Shown: positions 26,222 to 35,910 of the stretch, piece by piece
Layout: each line of letters opens with the position of its first letter
Position numbering within the stretch: position 1 is the first letter of the stretch
Assembly (NCBI GenBank): GCA_001650895.1
Contig: LXYH01000023.1
Coordinates: forward strand, 124,001-188,000
From: Rhodobacteraceae bacterium EhC02
Lineage (GTDB): Bacteria > Pseudomonadota > Alphaproteobacteria > Rhodobacterales > Rhodobacteraceae
Reading direction: 5' to 3'
DNA length: 64,000 nucleotides
The notes under the pieces: generated by a model
What the model was told of the DNA's origin: nothing
The model's input: only the letters and a program-made list of their open reading frames with translations
The model's database searches: none
Program-made: the position numbers and the translations under genes

Positions 26222-26881
26222 ATGAGCGCCTCGCCCGTGAAGATATCCGTTCTTGCCCTGACGGCTGAGGCGGCGGGGGCCTTGCCGGGGTGGCGCTATA
26301 TGCCGACCGGGGTGCGCTTCGTGGCGACGCCCTGCACCGGGGTGACGGTGACCTTGCGGCCCCTTCGGACCTTCAAGGGCTGGTACGCGATCACGCAGCC
26401 ATACGTCACGTTCGAGAGCGCGGCCGTGACCAAGGCTTTCGCTTCGGCCTTGGGGCGGCGTCCTGACAATCCCTTGATCCGGTTTCGGTATCAGGTTGTT
26501 TACCGCAACACGGGGCGTGTGACCTATCGACCAACCTTCTGGGAGGACCTGCCCGACAGGCGCGACCCCGATGAACGGCTTGTGGACGATGTTCCCGCCT
26601 ATATCGCGGAACTGGTCGAGGATTACACCCGTCACATGGCGCCACGGTTCGATTTCACCGATGAGCGGGCCTTTCTGCGGTCACTGCCCGAGACCTATAC
26701 CTATCATGGCGACCTCGTACAGGATGACCTGTGCTATCTTGTTGTGCGCTGCATGCTGGGTGATCCGGGTGCCATCGACCGGTTCGTGGCGGACACAGCG
26801 GTGCCGCAGGGGGTGCGGGACCGCATTGCCGGTGATATCGCCCGCCTCAGGGAACATGTCGAAAGCCTCAGGCTGACCTGA
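26222..26881 (+). CDS. Hypothetical protein in the immunity array
   Basis: A 219-residue soluble protein with GC content closer to the chromosome than its upstream neighbours. It shows a strand-rich N-terminal half (GVRFVATPCTGVTVTLRPL) and a helical C-terminal half with TYHGDLVQDDLCYLVVRCML. A short frame just before it, closing PTAVYVVRRN at 26216-26218, sits 3 bp from its start and might be another toxin scrap. No known family recognised; an immunity role is only suggested by position. Confidence 0.5.
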   Translation: MSASPVKISVLALTAEAAGALPGWRYMPTGVRFVATPCTGVTVTLRPLRTFKGWYAITQPYVTFESAAVTKAFASALGRRPDNPLIRFRYQVVYRNTGRVTYRPTFWEDLPDRRDPDERLVDDVPAYIAELVEDYTRHMAPRFDFTDERAFLRSLPETYTYHGDLVQDDLCYLVVRCMLGDPGAIDRFVADTAVPQGVRDRIAGDIARLREHVESLRLT

Positions 26882-26961
26882 GGGTGGAAGCGCGGCGGTC
26901 TGACATGATCGCTGATGCGGCCGCGAATTGCTGAGAAACGCCAATTATCCGGGGTTCTGAT

Positions 26962-27426
26962 ATGGCGAAACGGGTAAAGATGGGCGATGTCGTCCAGATC
27001 CTGACATCCAGGGGCATCGCCTATGCCCAGATGACCCACACACATCAGGGCTATGGCCCGTTGCTTGCGGTGTTCGAGGGGATACATGACCAGCCGCCCG
27101 CGGATTTTGCGGACCTGGTGGCGGCCGATCCGCAATTCCGGGCGTTCTTCCCGCTACAACCTGCTGTCAATCAGGGTTTGCTGTCGATCGTTGCCAATGT
27201 GCCCGTCGCCGCAAGCAACAGCGTATTTCCACTGTTCAGGTCATGTGTCTACGACCGGGAGGGAAAGCGCGGCCCCTGGTGGATATGGGATGGTCAGACG
27301 GAAACGATGCTGACGCGCGCGCTGACGGATGAGGAGAAGAGATTTTCCTTGCGCGGGATAATATCTGCCCCGCTTCTGGTCGAACGGATTGAAAACAACT
27401 ATCGCCTGCAGACCCATGATGTCTGA
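26962..27426 (+). CDS. Imm26-like immunity protein
   Basis: A 154-residue cytoplasmic protein. Its opening VKMGDVVQILTSRGIAYAQM, followed by THQGYGPLLAVFEG and later the LFRSCVYDREGKRGPWWIW region, resembles the Imm26 immunity family as I recall it. That family protects against nuclease-type polymorphic toxins. No toxin partner is recognisable directly upstream, so it may guard against a toxin used by relatives. It is the last gene of the rightward array and faces the tpsB gene. Confidence 0.6.
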   Translation: MAKRVKMGDVVQILTSRGIAYAQMTHTHQGYGPLLAVFEGIHDQPPADFADLVAADPQFRAFFPLQPAVNQGLLSIVANVPVAASNSVFPLFRSCVYDREGKRGPWWIWDGQTETMLTRALTDEEKRFSLRGIISAPLLVERIENNYRLQTHDV

Positions 27427-27543
27427 GGTTTTCCGTGAACGCCGCGTGAGGTGGCGCGCGGAAGTGTCGGACAGGTATCAGGCAGTTCAACGGCAGCGGT
27501 CTGTTCAAGCGTGATGACACCGGGGATGCATATGCGGCACCTG

Positions 27544-29259
27544 TCACCAGGTTTTCAGATCGATGCGCAACTGGGCGACAGGATCGCCGATGCGCAGCCT
27601 GTCGTTCTGGATCAGCGACACGCCGATGGTCCCCGACAGGGTGAAACGCTGGTGATAATAGGACAGGCCGATGCCCAGGCCTGCGGCCTTTTCGGTCACG
27701 TCGCGCGCATGATCATGGGTCATGCCAAGATCGAGGAAGACATGGGTTTGGGTCCGGGCGGCGATTTCAGCGGCATGCCCCTCGGGCAGGGCGTTCCAGA
27801 TATCCTGAGACAGGTAAAGATCATTGCGGATGTAGAAACCCATGTCGCCGGTCGCGACGGGGTTTTCATAGCCGCGCACCGTTGAAAAGGAGCCAAGGCT
27901 CATCTGTTCGGCCCCGTAGAGGGTGTGCGGGCTCCATTGCAGGCGAAGATCGTTGACCATCGTACCCGCCCCGCCAAGCGCACCCTGACGTTGCCAGCCG
28001 GCCTCGACTTTTATGAACTGGGCGCGGGGAATGTCACGGCCGGGATCGGGCGGGTCCCGGTCGGCGCCGAAAGCGTCAAGGCCGGCCCGGATCGTGGCGT
28101 CATAGGCGTTGCGGGCCTGTGCCCCGAGATGCAGGTGCTTGATCCCCAGATCAAGCGTGACCAGACGCTGCGGCGTGAGGCGCAGATCGTTGATGAACCG
28201 TTCGGCATCGCGCAGGCGCAGGCCGCCGATCACTTCGGTATTGCTGTCCTGATCGCGGTGCAGCATGTAGCGCGCCCGCAACCCGGCGGTATTTGTCCTG
28301 CCGAAGAGTTCCGCAACGGATGTCAGGGGGGTCAGGTATTCGGAATAGCCAAGGTCGGTCTCGAAGGTCCAGTAGCCATAGGGAACCGAACCGAAGAGGC
28401 TGAAGGCGTTGGTATTCTCGGACCCGGCATAGCCAAGCGACCATGCGTCATTGGCGCCCAGCAGGTCATCGAATTCAAGTTCCAGTGACAGCCTGTTGCG
28501 CCCTGTCGACCCTGAGCCCTGGTTATCCAGCCTGATATGGGCGCGGTTGCGGTCTTCCTGCAAGCGCTGGACGATGACATAGGAGCCGCCCGGCGTTTCG
28601 CCTGGCTGCAGCTTGAGGATCGCATCGACCGAGTCGAGGCGGTTCATCTGGTCCAGCCCCTGTTCGAAATCGCGCAGGTCGAAGAGGTCACCCTTTCTGC
28701 CTGGAAAGGCGGTCGCCAATTGGCGCGCGCCCCGGCGGCTTTCGATCTGCCGCTCGGCGTCGATCAGCAGGATATCCTCGACCCGGCCTTCAAGGACCGT
28801 CAGCACCAGCCTGCCCGATGTCAGGTTCTGCGGCGGGATGTAGGTTTTCGTCGTGATGTGACCGCGTTCCGCATAAACCGCATCAAGGCTGCGCATCACG
28901 GCCTGGATGTCCGCGCCTTGCAGGCAGCGCCCGACGTAAGGCCCGATGATCCTCTCCACCTCTGGCGGGGTCAGCAGCGTCACGCCTTCGATGCTGAGGT
29001 CATCGACCTGAAAACAAGGCCCGCCTGCGGCCTGCGCCGGACCGGGCGCGGGGGCGCTGCCGCGTGGCTGCATGGTGCCCAGTTCGTTGGTGCGCGCCTC
29101 AAGCTGGCGGCGGCGTTCCTCTTCGAGGATCGGGTCGATGGCATCCTGTGCCTGCACCGGTGCGGCAAGGCCAAGACCGATGCACAGCAGCACGAATGCT
29201 GCGACGGATCCAAAGCCTGTGTGCCGCCGGTGTCGATCCTGCCGGATAATGCCCCGCAT
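27544..29259 (-). CDS. TpsB-type two-partner secretion transporter (FhaC/ShlB/HecB family)
   Basis: Outer-membrane beta-barrel that exports and often activates a TpsA partner. The 571-residue protein has a signal peptide (LLCIGLGLAAPVQAQ), an N-terminal helix and linker, two POTRA domains (first around IEGVTLLTPPEVERIIGPYVG, second around RQLATAFPGRKGDLFDLRDFEQGLDQ) and a 16-strand barrel. The plug-loop motif appears as FSTVRGYEN, equivalent to the conserved VRGY of FhaC. It starts 3 bp after the second tpsA and is cotranscribed with it. It is the only TpsB in the window and so also the best candidate exporter for the giant exoprotein. Confidence 0.92.
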   Translation of the reverse strand: MRGIIRQDRHRRHTGFGSVAAFVLLCIGLGLAAPVQAQDAIDPILEEERRRQLEARTNELGTMQPRGSAPAPGPAQAAGGPCFQVDDLSIEGVTLLTPPEVERIIGPYVGRCLQGADIQAVMRSLDAVYAERGHITTKTYIPPQNLTSGRLVLTVLEGRVEDILLIDAERQIESRRGARQLATAFPGRKGDLFDLRDFEQGLDQMNRLDSVDAILKLQPGETPGGSYVIVQRLQEDRNRAHIRLDNQGSGSTGRNRLSLELEFDDLLGANDAWSLGYAGSENTNAFSLFGSVPYGYWTFETDLGYSEYLTPLTSVAELFGRTNTAGLRARYMLHRDQDSNTEVIGGLRLRDAERFINDLRLTPQRLVTLDLGIKHLHLGAQARNAYDATIRAGLDAFGADRDPPDPGRDIPRAQFIKVEAGWQRQGALGGAGTMVNDLRLQWSPHTLYGAEQMSLGSFSTVRGYENPVATGDMGFYIRNDLYLSQDIWNALPEGHAAEIAARTQTHVFLDLGMTHDHARDVTEKAAGLGIGLSYYHQRFTLSGTIGVSLIQNDRLRIGDPVAQLRIDLKTW

Positions 29260-29262
29260 GGT

Positions 29263-31542
29263 TCAGCGCCCGAGCAGGGGCAGGTTCGCCAGCAGCCCGA
29301 TTGTCTGGTCGCTGCCGGCCGCCCGGAAATCGGGTGCGCGCACGATCTCCTGGCCGCTTTCAAGGGCGATCTCCTGACCCGCCGTCAGTGACCCGCCCCA
29401 GTTCCGTAGGGGGCGTGGTGAACGGATATCGATCCCTCCGGTTTCGGCGACAAGGCCGCCGAACTGGTCGCGCAGGAACAGCAGCGCACCCTTGGAGGAC
29501 CAGAAATTGTAGAAACCGGATGGCCGCATCACCAGCAGGGGAACCCGCGCCGCGTGAAGATCGACCTGTGCCGCGCTGATCCCCAGATGACCGATCGCGC
29601 GGACTGTTCCAGCCCTGTTGATCACATGATCCTGCGCGTCGATTCGGATGTCGCCCGCCGCGTTGAGTTGCCCGCCAAGGTATCGCACCGTCCCGGCGGC
29701 ATCAAAGGAACAGACCAGCACACAGACCCGGCGCAGCTGCACCTTGCCATCACCCAGTCCGATCGTTTCGACATGCAGGGCGGTGATGTTCAGATCGCCG
29801 CCGTTTGCGTTGATCTCGCCGCCGCTGTTCAGCAGGCCGCCGTCTGCGCGGATCGTGATCGCGCCACTTGCGGTCAGGCTTGCGGGTTGGTCCGGGTGGG
29901 AAAGCTGGCCGAAATCATAGGAGACAAGCGTTTCGGTACGGCGCTTCATCCAGAAGGTCCACCACTGGCGTTCGCCTGCGCGGGTCTCGCGCCGGATGTC
30001 CGGCGCAGTCGCCAGCGCCGAGGCCTCGACCATGTTCCGCAGGTTCCCCGCCGTGGTCAGGGTGATATCGCCATTCGCAAGGATTCTGCCGCGATTGTTT
30101 TCCAGATCACCCATGGTGCGGACCCAGACATCGCCACCTGCCCCGAAGATCACGGCAAGGTCGTCGGTGCTTGTGTTGCGCAGATCGCCCTTGATGTTCA
30201 GCGTGACCGCACCGGCGCTGGCGGTCTGATGGCGGTCCGTCAGCCCCGGCGTCACGCTGCCGCCCTGCAGCAATCCCCCCGCATGCAGCAGGTCCCCGGC
30301 CGAGGTCTGGCCCAGCGTGGTCATGATCAGGCTGCCCGCTTGCGCCGCAAGGCTGCTGCGCGCCTTGCCGCCCGACAGGTCGATGCTGTCGGCGCTGATC
30401 AGCATGTGATTGAAAGCCTCGGCCTGAAGCCCCTGGCCGATCAGGGGGCCGGTCGTGTCGATCTGGATGCTGGCGTCCAGGGACGTCAGGCCGGTATCGA
30501 CGAAAGACAGCCTGTCGCTGCCCCGGATGATCATGTTGCCGGGTGTCGAGATGCGGGTGTCGGTCGCGTCCAACCCCGCAGCAGAGCCGATCACGATGTC
30601 GCCGCCACTGGCGGTGATCGTGCTGGACCCTGTGGTGATTCCGCCCGCCTGAAGGGCAAGGCCGTTCGCGGTCCGGATATCCGCGCCTGTCATGACGATC
30701 TGGCCATCCGCACGCAGGCTGAAGCCACGCGATCCGGCATGACCTGATCCGGCCATGCGGACACCCGCGCCACGGTCGTTCACCTCGATCCCGATGCGGT
30801 TCGCGCGCAGCGCGCCATGACGGGTGATCTCGATCAGCACCGTTCCGTCAGCAACGGCACCGCTGATCGTGGCCCAGTTCAGCCCGGTGTTGCCGGGCAC
30901 AACAGTGCTGCTGAATTCTGTCGTGGATTGTCCTGCGGCCAGTCGCAGGCTTGCGCCTTCGTTCAGGCTTTCGTTGACGATGGGGCCGTCGATCCGCAAC
31001 TGGTGCGCGATCAGGTCGACGGCATCCATCTGTCCGGAAAGGCCGCCGCCTTCGACGGTGATGGTCCCGCCCGTCACGGTCGCGACCACGTTCTGCTGGA
31101 AAATGCCGGGTGCGATCTGTGTGGGGCTGGTGTTGATCCGTCCGGTGGTCAGCGCCACGCGTCCGGTGTTCACGAAGCGGCCTTCGTCGATGACGATCCC
31201 GTTGGGATTGGCAACGATCACATGGGCGCGCTGGCCCACGACTTCAAGCGGCCCCTCGATCCGCGTGCCCCCTGTGCCGGTGACCTCGTTCACGATGGTG
31301 CGGGCCGCGGCACTGCGATTGTCCAGCTGCACCCCCGGTTTCGGGACGTTGAACTGGTCATAGCGGTTCAGGCTGATGCCGTCGGACACGACGGGGGCGA
31401 TGCCCACGCTGACCGACCCATCGGCGTTGATGGTCACCTGCGTGCTGGTCGTGCCGTCCGCCGTGACCTGCGCCAGGGCGGGGGTGGCCAGCCCGACCAG
31501 CAAGGCACAAGCCGCGGCAGCACCGCGAGGCGACGGCCCCAT
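29263..31542 (-). CDS. Short TpsA (filamentous haemagglutinin N-terminal domain) exoprotein
   Basis: A 759-residue exoprotein with a conventional signal peptide (ALLVGLATPALAQ) and a TPS domain bearing RYDQFNVPKPGVQLDN and VIVANPNGIVIDEGRFVN. The Cys pair that follows NPNGI in the giant exoprotein is absent. Beta-helical repeats follow to about residue 700. There is no pretoxin domain, toxin tip or adhesive C-terminal module, so it looks like a small adhesin or a stripped-down TpsA. It ends GLLANLPLLGR 3 bp before tpsB, placing it as the direct partner. A two-Cys loop (RRVCVLVCSF) occurs near residue 620. Confidence 0.85.
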   Translation of the reverse strand: MGPSPRGAAAACALLVGLATPALAQVTADGTTSTQVTINADGSVSVGIAPVVSDGISLNRYDQFNVPKPGVQLDNRSAAARTIVNEVTGTGGTRIEGPLEVVGQRAHVIVANPNGIVIDEGRFVNTGRVALTTGRINTSPTQIAPGIFQQNVVATVTGGTITVEGGGLSGQMDAVDLIAHQLRIDGPIVNESLNEGASLRLAAGQSTTEFSSTVVPGNTGLNWATISGAVADGTVLIEITRHGALRANRIGIEVNDRGAGVRMAGSGHAGSRGFSLRADGQIVMTGADIRTANGLALQAGGITTGSSTITASGGDIVIGSAAGLDATDTRISTPGNMIIRGSDRLSFVDTGLTSLDASIQIDTTGPLIGQGLQAEAFNHMLISADSIDLSGGKARSSLAAQAGSLIMTTLGQTSAGDLLHAGGLLQGGSVTPGLTDRHQTASAGAVTLNIKGDLRNTSTDDLAVIFGAGGDVWVRTMGDLENNRGRILANGDITLTTAGNLRNMVEASALATAPDIRRETRAGERQWWTFWMKRRTETLVSYDFGQLSHPDQPASLTASGAITIRADGGLLNSGGEINANGGDLNITALHVETIGLGDGKVQLRRVCVLVCSFDAAGTVRYLGGQLNAAGDIRIDAQDHVINRAGTVRAIGHLGISAAQVDLHAARVPLLVMRPSGFYNFWSSKGALLFLRDQFGGLVAETGGIDIRSPRPLRNWGGSLTAGQEIALESGQEIVRAPDFRAAGSDQTIGLLANLPLLGR

Positions 31543-31546
31543 GGGA

Positions 31547-32383
31547 TCAGTTGCCCGATGCGCCGGAGATGAGCGCCTCGGTCGCGGCGATCCATTCGCG
31601 CGCGGCTGCCTGACCTTCTGTCACCTGTTCCGTGGTCAGGCCGGCCTCGATCCTGTCGCGCAGCGCCGGCGCCTCGGGATGGGCCCGCGCGGCTGCGATA
31701 TTCGCGTAAGTATAGGCCTTGACCGGATCGACCCCATCCGCCGGTCCCTCGCCGCTGTCATAGGCCAGTGCCAGTTCGTAAAGGCCCATGGGGTTGCCCT
31801 GTTCCGCGGTGCGCGAAAACAGCGCATAGGCGCGGGCGGGATCTGCCGCGACGCCGTCCCCGGTCTTGTAGCTGAGACCCAGGAAATTGGTGGCGGCGAT
31901 ATGGCCTTGTTCGGACGCCTTTTCCCAATAGGAAATGGCCAGCGCGGTATCCTGGGCCACGCCGCGCCCTTCATCATGGGCGGCACCGCAATTGAACTGG
32001 GCATTGGCCTCGCCTTTTTCGGCGGCCTTGCAGATCAGTTCCGCGCCCACTGTGAAATCACGGATGACACCCTGGCCATCCAGATACATCAGGCCAAGCC
32101 TGTTCATGGCAAGGGCGCTTTCACGCGCGGCAGCCGCCTTGTAGAGCTCCGCGGCCTGGGTGATGTCGGGCTGTGTGCCAAGGCCCAGTTCGAACATGCG
32201 GCCCAGGTAGAAGGCGCCGTCGGCCTCGCCGTTTTCGAAACTGGTCTGAAACTGTTGCGCGGCCGCTTCGGCATCGCCCTGTTCGAGCGCAGCGATTCCG
32301 GCGGCAATATCCGCACGGGCGGTACCAAGACCAAGCGTTGTGCAGAGCACGCCCAACGCCGTGACGCGAAAGCTGATCATCAT
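31547..32383 (-). CDS. Secreted Sel1-repeat (SLR/TPR-like) protein
   Basis: A 278-residue protein with a signal peptide (VTALGVLCTTLGLGTARA) and about five Sel1-type helical repeats, seen as ADGAFYLGRMFELGLGTQPD, ALAMNRLGLMYLDGQGVI, ANAQFNCGAAHDEGRGVAQ, AATNFLGLSYKTGDGV and MGLYELALAYDSGEGP. Sel1 repeats form protein-binding superhelices. It is the first gene of an operon with the short tpsA and tpsB (4-bp and 3-bp gaps), so it probably acts in the periplasm on one of them, as a chaperone or accessory. The start at 32383 was preferred to 32422 for the better signal peptide. Confidence 0.8.
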   Translation of the reverse strand: MMISFRVTALGVLCTTLGLGTARADIAAGIAALEQGDAEAAAQQFQTSFENGEADGAFYLGRMFELGLGTQPDITQAAELYKAAAARESALAMNRLGLMYLDGQGVIRDFTVGAELICKAAEKGEANAQFNCGAAHDEGRGVAQDTALAISYWEKASEQGHIAATNFLGLSYKTGDGVAADPARAYALFSRTAEQGNPMGLYELALAYDSGEGPADGVDPVKAYTYANIAAARAHPEAPALRDRIEAGLTTEQVTEGQAAAREWIAATEALISGASGN

Positions 32384-32551
32384 TAAATAACCCCAACCAT
32401 AGGCAACTGATACAACAGTCAAATTACCGGGATGTGTTAACCTTGGCCCCGCAAATAAACAACCTTATTCTTGCAGGCCGCGATACGCGGCGATGCCCTG
32501 TGATGCAGTGTCGCCAAGGCCGGATGGCACCGCTGCCAGCCTGCCGGGGGA

Positions 32552-33544
32552 TCATGGCATGATCGCTTGCAGACGCGCGCGCAGCAGATCGGGCTGATCC
32601 AGAGTCAGGCGCACAGGCAGGGTGATGACCTTCTGGCGAAAAGCTGCAGGCAGGCGCACGGCGTCCTTCTCGGTGGTGACAAGCTGCGCGCCGCGCAGTT
32701 TGGCCTCGTTCTCGAGCCGGGTCATCAGGGCGGTGGTCAGGGGCTGATGATCCTCCAGCGCCTCGGCGCGGACAAGGTTCGCCCCAAGCCCGCGCAGGGT
32801 GGCAAAGAACTTTTCCGGGTGACCGATACCCGCGAACGCCAGAAAAGGGGTGTCCGTCCAGGTCATGCCCGTCTGCAGGGGGTCAAGACTGCCGGTCAGG
32901 TGCGGGATCGCGATGGCATGGTGCCATTGCCCGGCAAAGGCGGTCTGCGCGGGCGCCGTGCCGATGGACAGCAGCAGATCGGCGCGCGCAAGCCCGGTCT
33001 GCACGGGTTCGCGCAGCGGGCCCGCCGGCAGGCAGCGGCCATTGCCGAAACCCTTGGCGGCATCGACCACGACGATCGACAGGTCCTTGTGCAGCGCGGG
33101 GTCCTGGAACCCGTCATCCAGCAGGATCACATCCGCCCCCGCCGCCATGGCCGCCCGTGCCCCCGCCACGCGGTCGCGGGCGATCCAAGTATGGGCGAAG
33201 GCCGCCAGCAACAGCGGCTCGTCCCCGGTCTGGGCTGCGCTGTGCCGTCTTGGATCCACCTCGATGGGGCCGGTCAGGCTGCCGCCATATCCGCGCGAGA
33301 CGACATGCGGTTCAAGGAACAATCCGCGCAAGAGTTGCACCAGGGCGATCACGGTGGGTGTTTTCCCGGTACCGCCCGCATTCAGGTTGCCCACGCAAAT
33401 GACCGGCACGTTCAGCCTGACAGGCGTTCCCTGCGCCAGGCGGCGTGCGGTTCCCCGCGCGTAGATCGCGCCAAGGGGGGCCAGCAATCGTGCGGCCATG
33501 CCGGGCCTGTCTGGGGGCGTGAACCAGAAACCGGGCGCGCGCAT
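32552..33544 (-). CDS. lpxK: Tetraacyldisaccharide 4'-kinase
   Basis: Inner-membrane-associated kinase that phosphorylates the 4' position of the lipid A disaccharide precursor. The 330-residue protein begins with the expected amphipathic N-terminus ([22 protein letters not shown]) and the P-loop [12 protein letters not shown], followed by SRGYGG and the Asp-rich [18 protein letters not shown]. It starts on the last base of waaA's stop codon (TGATG), indicating translational coupling in a lipid A/core operon. Confidence 0.95.
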   Translation of the reverse strand: MRAPGFWFTPPDRPGMAARLLAPLGAIYARGTARRLAQGTPVRLNVPVICVGNLNAGGTGKTPTVIALVQLLRGLFLEPHVVSRGYGGSLTGPIEVDPRRHSAAQTGDEPLLLAAFAHTWIARDRVAGARAAMAAGADVILLDDGFQDPALHKDLSIVVVDAAKGFGNGRCLPAGPLREPVQTGLARADLLLSIGTAPAQTAFAGQWHHAIAIPHLTGSLDPLQTGMTWTDTPFLAFAGIGHPEKFFATLRGLGANLVRAEALEDHQPLTTALMTRLENEAKLRGAQLVTTEKDAVRLPAAFRQKVITLPVRLTLDQPDLLRARLQAIMP

Positions 33545-34779
33545 CAGGACGCCGCCCTGAGATCAAGGGTGTCCTGGATCAGTTCCATCACCCGGTCCGT
33601 CACCTCGGCACCGGCGGTTGCCACCTCCCATGCCGTATGGGCCATGGCCGCCGCCTGATCGGGTGCCGTCAGCAAGGTGATGGCCGCGGCCAGCGTGTCC
33701 GCATCGCGCACCAGCCGGGCCGCCCCGGCACTGGACAGGCGCGTATAGGCGGCCATGTGGCGGCTGACGTTCGGACCGTAGAGGATCGCGGATCCAAGGC
33801 CGGCCGGTTCGAACGGGTCCTGCCCGCCATGTCCGGGTTCCAGCGAGCTTGCCATGAAGCTGATCGGCGCGAGGCGGTACCACAGCCCCATATCCCCACG
33901 GGTGTCGGCCACCAGGATCTGCGTGGTCTCTTCGGGGTATTCATCGCGGGACCATTGCGCGATGCGCCAGCCGTCGTTGCGCAGGCTTTGGGTGAAGGCG
34001 TCGCCTTCGGCGGGATCGTCGGGGACAAGGATCAACAGGCGACGGTGCGCGCTGCGCAGTGCCGCGCGATGGGCGGCCTGGATCATCTGCACCTCGCCGG
34101 GCTGCGCCATCGCGGCCAGCCAGACCGGGCGGCCATCCAGGACACGGGCCATGCGGTCGCGCGCCTTTTCATTGCAAGGCAAGGCCGCGCAGCCCTCCAT
34201 CAGGGGGCCGGTGATGGTGATCGCCCCGGCGGGCACACCCATTTTCAGCAAACGGTTGGCCGAATTGCCGGTGCTGGCCAGGATCCTGTCGAAATGGCGC
34301 AAGCTGCCCCTGGACAGATCCGGCAGCCAGCGCCAGCGGCCCGCATCAAAGCCGCCTTCATCCGCATCGATCAGGAACATGGGAACTTTGCGCCCGGCCG
34401 CGGCATCAAGCAGGGCATGCCGCAATTGTCCCCCTGTCCAGAGGCAGAGATCAGGCCGCCACCGGTCCAGAAAGACATCGACCAGTTCGGGGTTTTCCTC
34501 TGGCGGGCTGACGGGGATGACGAAATCCCTTGGCTGCTGCGGCAAGGCAAGGTCCGGCGCAAGCGTCAACAGAAGATGCAGGCCGGGGCGCTGCGCGCGC
34601 AGACGTGCCGTGATCTGGATCAGGGACGCGGCGCGCGTCTCGCTGGTGGCATGCGCCCAGATCAATTCGCCCTCGGGGCGGCCGACCTGCGGATCGGACA
34701 GGCTGGCGGCAGGCCGCGCCGGGCCGCTGCGCCGCCGTGACAGGCTCAGGTATGCGGAAAGGCTGACGGATCGCGCCAT
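33544..34779 (-). CDS. waaA: 3-deoxy-D-manno-octulosonic acid (Kdo) transferase
   Basis: GT-B fold glycosyltransferase that attaches Kdo to lipid A at the cytoplasmic face of the inner membrane. The 411-residue protein has the family segments [57 protein letters not shown] and the donor-binding [23 protein letters not shown]. The N-terminus is a short basic region and lacks a clear membrane anchor. It lies between the DUF4170 gene and lpxK with tiny gaps, forming an LPS biosynthesis operon on the minus strand. Confidence 0.9.
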   Translation of the reverse strand: MARSVSLSAYLSLSRRRSGPARPAASLSDPQVGRPEGELIWAHATSETRAASLIQITARLRAQRPGLHLLLTLAPDLALPQQPRDFVIPVSPPEENPELVDVFLDRWRPDLCLWTGGQLRHALLDAAAGRKVPMFLIDADEGGFDAGRWRWLPDLSRGSLRHFDRILASTGNSANRLLKMGVPAGAITITGPLMEGCAALPCNEKARDRMARVLDGRPVWLAAMAQPGEVQMIQAAHRAALRSAHRRLLILVPDDPAEGDAFTQSLRNDGWRIAQWSRDEYPEETTQILVADTRGDMGLWYRLAPISFMASSLEPGHGGQDPFEPAGLGSAILYGPNVSRHMAAYTRLSSAGAARLVRDADTLAAAITLLTAPDQAAAMAHTAWEVATAGAEVTDRVMELIQDTLDLRAAS

Positions 34780-34785
34780 GACGCC

Positions 34786-35028
34786 TCAGCCGATCTCCCG
34801 CGTGGGGGAAGATTCCTTGCCTTCGTCCAGCATGCGGTGAAGATGGGTGATGAAGTAACGCATATGCGCATCATCCACGGTGCGCTGCGCCTCGGCCTTC
34901 CATGCGCGATAGGCGCTGGCATAGTCCGGGAAAATGCCCACGATATGCAAATTGTCCACGTCGCGAAATTCGGTGCTGCCGGGTGCGTTCAGTTCACCGC
35001 CGAAGACAAGGTGCAGGCGCTGGGTCAT
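34786..35028 (-). CDS. DUF4170 family protein
   Basis: An 80-residue cytoplasmic protein, opening LHLVFGGELNAPGSTEFRDV and containing HIVGIFPDYASAYRAWKAEA, matching DUF4170, a family commonly found beside Kdo-transferase genes in alphaproteobacteria. Function unknown. ATG 35028 has GGGAGAG just upstream and gives the usual family length; the longer frame to 35094 adds unrelated residues. It ends 6 bp before waaA. Confidence 0.8.
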   Translation of the reverse strand: MTQRLHLVFGGELNAPGSTEFRDVDNLHIVGIFPDYASAYRAWKAEAQRTVDDAHMRYFITHLHRMLDEGKESSPTREIG

Positions 35029-35121
35029 GAGGCTCTCCCGTCGGGTTTTCAAGGCGTTCGGGGGCAACCTAAGCGCTGGGGCGGTTGGCCGCAAGTTTTC
35101 GCAGGCTGTCGCGGTGCCGCA

Positions 35122-35910
35122 TCATCCCGGCCAGGGGGCCAGGCGTTCGACCAGGGCGCTGTGCAACGTGCCGTGTGCGGCCAGCACGCCATTGACCTGC
35201 GGATGGGGGTTGTTGAAACGCAAAGGGGCGCCGCTGCGGTCCGTGGTGCGCGCACCCGCCTCCTGCAGGATCAGCGCGCCTGCGGCGATGTCCCATTCCC
35301 AACTCGGGCGCAGGGTCAGCATCGCGTCGAATCGCCCTTCCGCGACAAGGGACAGCCGATAGGCCAGCGAGGGGCGGTGGTGCCGTTCCATCACCGGCAC
35401 CTGCCTGTCCCGCCAGTGCACCGGGTCATAGACCGGACGCGCGGCCAGCATCGTGGCCCCACTGATCCCAACGGGGGCGGAGGCCTTGATCGGCTTGCCG
35501 TTCAGAAAGGCGCCTTGTCCTGCGGCCGCTGCATAAAGCTTGTCCTTGAGCGGCAGAAAAACGACCGCTGCGGTGATCTGTCCGTGTTCGGCCACTGCCA
35601 GCGAATGCGCCCATGTTGCGCTGCCGTCGATGAAGCTGCGCGTGCCGTCGATCGGATCGACGATGAAGACCCGCGCGCGGTCCAGACGATCGGCAGTGTC
35701 GGGCGTTTCTTCGGACAGCCAGCCGTAATCGGGTCTTTCCCCTGTCAGCCTTTCCCGCAGAAGCCGGTCCACGGCCAGGTCCGCCTCGGTCACGGGGCCT
35801 GCGCCCGCGTCCTTGTCCCAGCGTTTGGCCGTCGGGCCGCTGAAGCCTGTCGCAACCTGGCCCGCCGCCCGCGCCGCCGCGATCAGCAGGTCAAGATCAG
35901 TCGCCGGCAA
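35122..35910 (-). CDS. cysQ: 3'(2'),5'-bisphosphate nucleotidase / inositol-monophosphatase family
   Basis: Mg2+-dependent phosphatase that recycles 3'-phosphoadenosine 5'-phosphate from sulphate assimilation. Family metal-binding motifs are present: WLSEETPD, DPIDGTRSFIDG and the C-terminal WEWDIAAGALILQEAGA. The 262-residue length is right for CysQ. The reaction is assigned from family resemblance and its position beside LPS genes, where CysQ-type enzymes are common; inositol monophosphatase activity cannot be excluded. Its 5' end overlaps the pmbA-like gene by 14 bp. Confidence 0.88.
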   Translation of the reverse strand: MPATDLDLLIAAARAAGQVATGFSGPTAKRWDKDAGAGPVTEADLAVDRLLRERLTGERPDYGWLSEETPDTADRLDRARVFIVDPIDGTRSFIDGSATWAHSLAVAEHGQITAAVVFLPLKDKLYAAAAGQGAFLNGKPIKASAPVGISGATMLAARPVYDPVHWRDRQVPVMERHHRPSLAYRLSLVAEGRFDAMLTLRPSWEWDIAAGALILQEAGARTTDRSGAPLRFNNPHPQVNGVLAAHGTLHSALVERLAPWPG

